From positions 1,426,001 to 1,490,000 of the forward strand of contig VTFK01000020.1 in the NCBI GenBank assembly GCA_009617715.1: a stretch of DNA of 64,000 bases, read 5' to 3'. Under the pieces are notes generated by a model that made no database searches, had not been told where the DNA came from, and was given only the letters and a program-made list of their open reading frames with translations. The DNA is from Plectrocnemia conspersa (lineage: Eukaryota > Arthropoda > Insecta > Trichoptera > Polycentropodidae). Below, piece after piece: positions 56,764 to 64,000 of this stretch. The translations under genes were made by a program, and so were the position numbers. Within the stretch, counting starts at the first letter, position 1, and every line of letters begins with the position of its first letter.

Positions 56764-59700
56764 ATGAAGTCACTGGAATACATCGACTTGACTGGAAACG
56801 AGGCTGAAAAGTTCGACAGGTTCTTTAACAAACAGGATAGCATGATAGAAGTGAATCCAGGCAGGGTCATCCTTCCGACCCTCTTCAAAACCATTGGAGA
56901 TGAAATCCACCAGTTGCCCATTTTTGAGAGTGACGTATGGATGTGTTCCTTTCCAAGAACAGGTATTTATTAATCATGAAACTTGGCAATTCCGAAACGG
57001 TACTAGCTTTACCCATATAATTATTATTATTAGATAGTTTAGACATTAGTAGAAAGCCTTCCAAACCTTCCAAATTTTTTGAGTGTATGCGAAGTACAAT
57101 AATATCGCACAATTAATACAAATTTAACCTCTTATTATTATCATTAGTTTATTGAAATTTATTGATAAAAGATAATATATATATGTATATACCTACTAAT
57201 TCATTTAAACTTGCTAAGCATTAGACATAAAAGTTAAATTACCTAATACAAATCAAAGTCACTCTTCAATTTTTATTTTTGGAATTCCATCATTTACCAA
57301 TAATAATTAAAAAACTGTAATTGATATATGTGGATATACTTAAGTATATTAAAAGCGTTATTTTCGATCATAGTAGTGCATTGGAAAAGAGTTCAATTAA
57401 ATATTTTACAGTGTAAAATTGTTTTCAGTAAAAATATTCTCCCAAATATTATATATATAATATTAAAAAGAAATTCATTTATTATTTTTTAAGAGAGTGA
57501 AAGTTTTTTGAATCATAATAAGCTTATAAAATAATTTTACCTATATTTAATGAAAAAAAATATTATCTACCTTTGTAATCAGCATTTTTCTACTATTAAT
57601 CCTTTAAACGGTATCGCCGTAGATGTACGGTGGTCGATCTTTCATTGTTTTGAGCTACTATGTTTACATATATAACTAAAGAAATAATAAATAGCAAACA
57701 TTATATTTATATGATGTTTTTTTAATTGGTTTAATGTAAATATATTTTTTATTGAAAATTATATTTAAAAATTAAATGAACATAATAAAAATATTGTATA
57801 ATAATTTAATAAAAAATATTGAGAGCCTCTGAAATAATAGAAAAAAATCCACTAAAGCCGAATAATATATAAAAAAATATGTAAAATAAATTACTGAAAT
57901 TTAGTAATAGAAGTGTTAAAATAAATTATTAAGAAATACATAACAAATCAAGAAAATATAACGTTGAGAATCACTGATATTTTAATATTAACTATAAATG
58001 AAATATAAAATAATAATAAATTATAGAAAAATACGTAAAATTAACTAGCTCCCAGGCTTATAATAACAAGTTAGTGTGTATAAATCACTACTTAAATGGT
58101 GAATATATTATGATAGACTGCATAATTAATAACGCAAATATTATAAGAATTTATGTATATTAATAAATAAAATTGCAATTATGTAATAAATGGTGAAAAA
58201 CTAAGCATAATAGTGTTGTGAGTGCAAATGGAGTAACTAAATCGTTGCAAAAATGCATATCGACACGATTAATTGTCTCTCATGTACCGTCTATATGTAT
58301 ATAAATAATTATATACTTTTGGAAGGCTTGAAACGCTTTGTATTAACTTAATACGTTATAACCGATAATTATTTACAACTATGTATTGTACAGTAAAAAA
58401 CTAAAAGTCTAAAGTCTAGGAATTGTTATTAACTATTTTATTAATTATAAATTATTTTATAAGTTGAATCACCGCTTTTTATAGTATAATTTTTATTATC
58501 ATTTGAGTGCTTTATGGTCTTTGATTTATTACTAATATTATCTTTACGTTCCATTAAATGCATAATTTATATATTGCTAGAGAATATACATATATACAAA
58601 ACTTAGTTTATAACTATTTTAATAAATATCATATATGGTATATTATAACCAATAAATAAAAGTTATTTTTACAAGTTTCTTGTACTACTTTGTGTCACTA
58701 CTTCTATCAATCTTATTGGCAAAACATATTCTACTGTATAATTTTTTTTGTGTTTTAAAATATCGGTAGAAAATTGTATTTCATCTGAAATACAATAAAA
58801 TAATTTTATTAGATTGTTTCTAAATGAAATATTCATATAAAAATAATAATAATTATCTAAAAGGGGTTTTTGATTTATGTTTTATGATTAATTTTAAATG
58901 ATATATATTTGTCTTGCGAATGTTAATAGTGTGAGCCCATAGTTACTAATGCGAAACTTCACTTTCTACATTATGATGACCTTACTTTTATTAAATAAGC
59001 ACTATTTTTCTTTTTACAATCTTGGGCTTTCAAGCAAATCGAGTAATATCTAATGTGTATTGAGATACATAAAATCTAAATTTTAATGAATAATATACGA
59101 TGAGTTAGAAATATTCTTTGTCGTTTTTTCCTCATTGATAGCGATAAACTACATTTTCACTTGACTGGTTTTATTTTTTAAGTCTTCTTGTACGTCGCAA
59201 ACTTTAGCACTTATTTTTTTATTTATTTGTTATTCATATATGAAATATATTTATTATTTTTTATTTTTATTAATTTATTTAGCTTAATAGCTAATCTTTA
59301 CATCTAACAAATTTAGTAAACATATATAAAAATATATAAAAAATACATAACAGAAAAAAAAAATAAAAATATACAATAATAAAGTCTTAATATTATAATT
59401 TATTTCTATATGTATGAAGGTGTTTTTTATTCCATTTATGAAACCCGTTATATTTTTTTTTGCTGTTCTGGATTTCTCTTGGAAGACTATTATATAAATC
59501 AAAACCTCCTCGTACATAATTCCCCTAGCCGTACTCGTTTTCTTATACTTAATTATCTTTAAATTTTCTCTATTTCTAGTATTATATTTATGTACATCTT
59601 TTATTTCTTATTAAATACTTATTAAAAATATTTTGGTAACATATTATTTTTTCTTACTTATATATAAATACTAAAACATTCATACTCAATATTTCTTGAA

Positions 59701-62097
59701 CATTCAACCATTCTAATATATCAATCATACTTTTACAATTAGTTAATCTATTTTTATTTAAGATTACTCTCATTGCCCTATTTTGTAATTTTTGCAACAT
59801 TTGTTTGTCTAATTTATTTAAAATATTTAATAGTGTTGCACAATAATTAAAATGGGGCAATATTATACTATTGTAAATTATTTTTTTGTATTTATACTTA
59901 ATATATTTCTTAATCTAGATAATAAACCTATTTTTCTACTAATTTTTTTTTAATATGTAATTACAATGTTCTTTAAAATTTAATTTTGTATCAACAATTA
60001 CTCCTAAATATTTTATATTATCCACTATTTCTATACTAGAGTTATTTATTACTATTTTGCTACTATTATCTAACACATTTTTATAATTAATAAACATACA
60101 TTTAGTTTTATTCTCATTTAATTTAAGTACATTATTCTTTAACCATATTTCTAATATACTTAATTCATTATTTAAATTATTTACAATTTCTTTAATGTTA
60201 TCACCTATGCAATACATTAATGTGTCATCCGCAAATAGATGAATTTTACATTTTTTCACGTTATTAACTATATCATTAATATACAAAACAAATAACAATG
60301 GTCCCAATTTAGACCCTTGTGGTACTCCATAAGACACTAATTTCTCTTCAGAATATACATTATTTATTTTAACTTTTTTGTTTTCTTTTATATAAGTAAT
60401 TATTAAACCATCTTAAAACTATATCACTTATACCTATACTCTCCAATTTCTTTAACATTATTTTTCTGTCTATTGTTTCGAAGGCTCTCTTATGTCTTAT
60501 AAAATAACTTATTCTAACTCTTTTTGATTAGTATAAGTGTACATGTTCGCCCGAACTATTATATATTGTCCCAGATAGCGTATGGGCGTACATGTACGCC
60601 CATACGCCTTATTGTTTTTAATTTTAAATAAAATATTATAACTTATTTTTTTATAAATACTACAATTTTAATGATTTTTACTTATCATTGATAAATATCA
60701 ATGACACGTGAAAATCATTAAAATTGTATCCTATATTTTTACTAGGAAAAAACAATTTAGAAAGAAAAAATGTTTGTGCAAAACCTTTCGACGTTTAGTA
60801 TACAGAAATTTTAACAGCAAATTTAAGGCAACGTCGAGTGTTTCCTATGGCAGGAACAATAAGAACAAAGTTAGGAAGCAATTTAAAATACGAAACTTAT
60901 AAAATATATATTTTAAAAATTTCAGTTAATGGTTACTTCACGATACATTATTTCATTTTATTAAAAGATTAAATATGATTTGATTTATTGTTGATGAATA
61001 AAATTCTGAGAACTACCGATTTTCTTTAAATTATGAAACACATAACATGTTTTTTTCACAGCATAAAATTAACTCTCCCAAGATGTGTATGCAAAAAAAT
61101 TAACTCACTAACCACAGGATTAAAATTGTTTCATCCATAGTCCAGTACTCGTAGTCTTATTACAGTGAAGTTTTCAATTAGTTTATAATCATTTTTAGGA
61201 TCCACTTGGGCGCAAGAAATGGTATGGCTCATTGGAAACGATCTTAATTACGAAAAAGCCAAGCTCCTGCAGCAGATTCGTTGCCCTCTGGTCGAACTAA
61301 CAGCCATCATCCAAGACCACTACCCAGACTTCCACAAGAAATCCATCGAAGGAACGTCAGTGGATCTGGTTAAAAATATTCCACATCCAAGATACGTCAG
61401 GAGTCATCTTCCATGGGGACTTTTACCATCAAACTTCTTAAAAGAAGACGGCACAGTCAAACCCAAGGTGATTACATCGAAATCATTGTTAATCAAAAAT
61501 ATATTAACGCGTTTTTATTTTACAGATTGTTTATACTATCCGAAATCCAAAAGACTTGTGCGTGTCATTCTATCATTATTGCTTATTAGTTCATAACTTG
61601 AACGGTACTTTTGAAGAGTTCTGTGAATTTTTCTTAGAGGGAAGGGTTCCATTTGGTCAAATTTGGCACCATTTTATGGGTAAGATTTTTTTGTTCCGTT
61701 TTAATAGAAAGCATATTTATTTGTGATTAATTCAGGTTTCTGGAAGAGAAGAAACGACCCAAACGTGCTGTGTTTGAAGTATGAAGACATGAAAAAAGAT
61801 CTCGCATCTGTAATCCGACAGACTGCTACTTTCTTGGGGAAAAGTATGAGCGACGAAGAAGTGGAAACTTTGAAGGAGTATCTGTCTTTCGACAACATGA
61901 GGAGCAACAAAGCCGTAAATCTGGAGCCGATTCTCGAGACGACGAAGGGAAAAGATTTTTTGGAAAAGACCGATCTGAGATTTATCAGGAAAGGGCAGAA
62001 CGGCGATTGGAAGAATTACATGTCAGAAGAGATGGCAAAAAGATTCGACGAATGGACGGAAGAGAATTTGAAAGACACTGAATTAAGTTTTAATTAG
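56764..62097 (+). CDS. Cytosolic sulfotransferase, complete, 327 aa
   Basis: Four exons join in phase: 56764-56962, 61199-61467, 61526-61679 and 61736-62097. The fold and PAPS sites are complete: CSFPRTGSTWAQEMVWLI (5'-phosphosulfate loop, with arginine where most relatives have the PKSG lysine), the catalytic histidine in RSHLPWGLLP, the 3'-phosphate site TIRNPKDLCVSFYHY, and RKGQNGDWKNYMS near the end. It is a paralogue of the gene at 49744 but lacks two of its introns: exon 2 here covers exons 2, 3 and 4 there. Intron 1 is 4.2 kb and holds a LINE fragment and a 30-bp palindrome. The substrate is not predictable. Confidence 0.92.
56963..59379. other. AT-rich part of the sulfotransferase intron 1
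   Basis: No gene or RNA is recognised. At about 57601 TAATCCTTTAAACGGTATCG could be a piggyBac-like end, without a visible partner. Confidence 0.4.
59380..60520 (-). mobile_element. 5'-truncated LINE fragment (reverse transcriptase part)
   Basis: On the minus strand the frame starts inside the palm (KRAFETIDRKIMLKKLESIG), then YGVPQGSKLGPLLFVLYIND and the catalytic FADDTLMY, followed by NIKYLGVIVDTKLNF. The C-terminal region has LPHFNYCATLLNILN and ends LYNSLPREIQNSK. It is broken by several frameshifts. It is a Jockey/CR1-group LINE like that at 11474, but a different family. Truncation at the 5' end is normal for such insertions. Confidence 0.85.
60578..60607. repeat. Perfect 30-bp palindrome
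   Basis: The sequence starts GCGTATGGGCG and ends CGCCCATACGC, with GTACATGTAC at the centre; all 30 bases are self-complementary. It lies about 60 bp from the truncated end of the LINE fragment. It is GC-rich in AT-rich surroundings. Confidence 0.9.
60661..60733. repeat. Imperfect inverted repeat
   Basis: ACAATTTTAATGATTTT on the left pairs with AAAATCATTAAAATTGT on the right, with an inner TATCATTGATA/TATCAATGA pairing. It is probably an end-to-end foldback remnant next to the 30-bp palindrome. Confidence 0.7.
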
Positions 62098-62849
62098 CAT
62101 CTGTATATTTAGACTTCAGATGAACGCAGTGAAAAGTCATCTGTAATGTAATTTGATAATAATGTTTAGTAGAATCTTCTCGTTGATAATAGTCAATCTA
62201 GAAAATATACGAATGCTCTAAAATATTGTTGATACCGTGAGTGTTTGGGCTGGGTTATGTTATTCTATTTTTAGTCTCATAATATTTAATAACAAAAATA
62301 TACACATTAAGGTGAAAATAACACATGTTAAAAATATAAATATATTGTTTGTTGAAAAATTTGGTTTTACTTTAAAAAAATATATAAATATTATTTAAAA
62401 ATAATATATTAACAACTTGTGTAATTAATTGTTATTCTCCCACCACTTATTTTATTCTGTATGACCTTTTAAATTGCTGTATAAAAAGCAGGCTTAAAAG
62501 TTATTTTTGTATGCAGACCCAGCATTTCACTCTTAAGGATCCCGGACGATCAATCGTTACGTGATTGACGGTTTCGAATGATGAGCGATTGACGCTGCAT
62601 CAATCACTATGACTCATTGGGTTTGTTGCGCCGTCATAGGAAGTCGTATTGAATCTTTCAAAGTTTTTTGATACAATCCCGGGATATCTGGGACGGTTGA
62701 TAACCCTGATTCTAGTACCTGCCAATCTGTCAAGATGATTTCGGACGCAGATATGGCATTTGTTGCAATTACTCTTGCGGTTTCTACTTACTCTACTAAA
62801 AAAATCACTCAAGAGCATTTGCAACCAATTGTACAAGAAACTGAGCCCG
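62098..62849. other. Spacer downstream of the sulfotransferase cluster
   Basis: Holds the 3' end of the last sulfotransferase. From about 62510 base composition becomes more even as element-derived DNA begins. The minus-strand frame at 62600-62836 is not recognised. Confidence 0.4.
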
Positions 62850-63040
62850 ATGATTATTCAAAATCTTCGAATAGACCAAGAATCATTTGATACATTATTG
62901 GAGAAAAATATTGAAAAACAAGACACCGATATGCATCAGGCTGTTCCTGCTGGGCAAATGCTCTCTATAACAATAAGATACTTAGTAATTGGTATGAATT
63001 TGCTCCTCGTATTTTGGAAATGATAATAATGGAAATGTGT
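62850..63040 (+). pseudogene. PIF/Harbinger transposase relic
   Basis: The frame reads LRIDQESFDTLLEKNIEKQD and then TDMHQAVPAGQMLSITIRYL. This corresponds to the conserved lead-in of PIF/Harbinger nucleases (M--ESFD-LL---P-I-K-DT-MR-AI---E-L---LR-L--G). It then loses the frame; the DDE core is not found. Confidence 0.6.
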
Positions 63041-63229
63041 GAGGCTATATTCCAAAATTCAAAGAGAACATTCATTTTATTAATTTATTTAGCTAATATA
63101 GCTAATTGTTTATACACTAAAGATATAATACATATAAAACATATCGTGGCGCTAGTTCAGCTGAGAATATTGCTGCTGTAAGTGAAAGTGTGTCCGAAGA
63201 GCAGTCAGCGTTCTCAGCTTTTGAACTTG

Positions 63230-63560
63230 CAACTATACCCGTATAAAATTCAGATAATACAAGAACCCAGAGACTATGGACAGTGAAGAATTTACGCAGA
63301 TTACGCAGGGTGTTGATACTGATCTTTCAAAGAAAATCTTCTTCTCTGATGAGGCACATTTCCATCTCTGGCTATGTTAATTAGCAAAATTATTGAAACG
63401 ATATCGAAGATATTGATGTGGAAGATATGCGGTTCTATCAAACGTTTGAAAAGTTCCCAGATCATATTATTTCACGTTTTGGTGACTTTGGTGATCAACT
63501 AGCTGCCAAGATCATGCGATTTAAAACAGTTGGATTTTTATGTGAGGTTAAACTATAAAT
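63230..63560 (+). pseudogene. Mariner-like transposase relic with FSDEAHF motif
   Basis: Split frames give KKIFFSDEAHFHL near 63330-63375 and FPDHIISRFGD near 63445-63490. The bases after it fit a degraded NWPPRSCDLTPLDFFLWG block. These are the conserved second and third catalytic aspartate regions of a Tc1/mariner-type transposase common in insects. Several stops and frame changes show it is dead. Confidence 0.6.
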
Positions 63561-63611
63561 CGTAATTGTAAAGCGAAATTAATTTTATTTTGTTATAATT
63601 ATATTATATTA

Positions 63612-64000
63612 TTATAGAACGGAATAGACTAGTAGCTCTGAGCCTCGGCAGTGGCATTTGAATTTTTATTTATAAAAAAAATGCACTATTACGATGTGGC
63701 GGCGATCTGACAGTACCCAGTGCTGCCACACCACCGCTCAACTTGAGAAGCGGGTGTTTTTAACAACTGGCAACATTCATTCTCTCTCTCTCTCTCTCTC
63801 GCCATGGCCAAAGATTAGCACGCAGCGTCCCCGCCAGCTCTCAAAAAACGGTCGTTTTATTAAATAGCCATCAGAACCTACATGCGCTACAATAAAAAAA
63901 AACAGCCCCAGCTGCAATGACATCTATTGGTAATAAATTATATTACACATGATTATTTATAATTATTAATATAGATATCACCGATTCCCAGACTTTCAGC
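63612..64000 (+). repeat. SINE copy split by a GC-rich insert
   Basis: A head (GAACGGAATAGACTAGTAGC) and the linker TGAATTTTTATTTATAAAAA lie at 63619-63680. The tail resumes at about 63902 with CAGCTGCAATGACATCTATT and reaches the window edge in the TATCACCGATTCCCAGACTT block. About 210 bp between them are absent from the copy at 17258 and are GC-rich, with a (TC)n run at 63780-63801. Confidence 0.65.

Noticed and set aside
63780..63801. TC run as a functional site
   Set aside because: It is a simple microsatellite inside the insert that splits the SINE.
1..64000. CRISPR arrays, operons, phage or viral genes
   Set aside because: The window is eukaryotic nuclear DNA; no regular spacer arrays or viral hallmark genes were seen.

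Overview
The window is nuclear DNA of an insect. The evidence is a set of insect-type, intron-containing genes (a Dpr-family immunoglobulin gene, two gustatory receptors with the C-terminal TYhhhhhQF signature, an astacin, cytosolic sulfotransferases), consensus GT/AG splice sites, AATAAA signals, and a heavy load of decayed transposons in strongly AT-rich spacer. I cannot name the order with confidence. No operon, CRISPR array, prophage or viral gene is visible.

Layout. At 2.5-3.6 kb (minus) lie the first two coding exons of a Dpr-like gene; the rest runs off the left edge. From 3.6 to 24 kb there is mostly non-coding DNA with dispersed repeats, a nearly complete non-LTR retrotransposon (11.47-14.36 kb), a tRNA-derived SINE (17.26 kb) and a mariner relic (18.33 kb). 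At 24.1-30.6 kb (plus) two gustatory receptor genes stand in tandem with the same four-exon design; the second has a one-base frameshift in a T run. Mitochondrial ribosomal protein mS25 follows at 30.7-31.3 kb (plus, no intron in the coding sequence). A six-exon astacin occupies 34.3-35.7 kb (minus). At 38.96-45.89 kb (plus) a 19-exon gene encodes an apparent CIP2A orthologue of about 808 residues; its fifth intron has collected a LINE relic and a piggyBac-type element. From 47.4 to 62.1 kb (plus) there is a sulfotransferase cluster: an orphan first exon (47.4 kb), a gene at 49.7-52.95 kb with two phase-matched versions of the exon carrying the catalytic histidine, and a four-exon gene at 56.8-62.1 kb whose first intron holds a LINE fragment. 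The last 1.5 kb contains PIF/Harbinger-like and mariner-like relics and a split SINE.

How the genes relate. The window is a mix of neuronal recognition (Dpr), chemosensation (GRs), housekeeping (mS25, CIP2A) and metabolism (sulfotransferases). The two GRs and the sulfotransferases look like local tandem duplications; the other genes are unrelated neighbours. The most useful observations are the CIP2A orthologue, the possible mutually exclusive exons and alternative first exon of the sulfotransferase gene, an in-frame 66-nt intron, the GR frameshift, and several short repeat families, some with target-site duplications that can be read directly. I found no clearly new system; the unexplained items are flagged as such.
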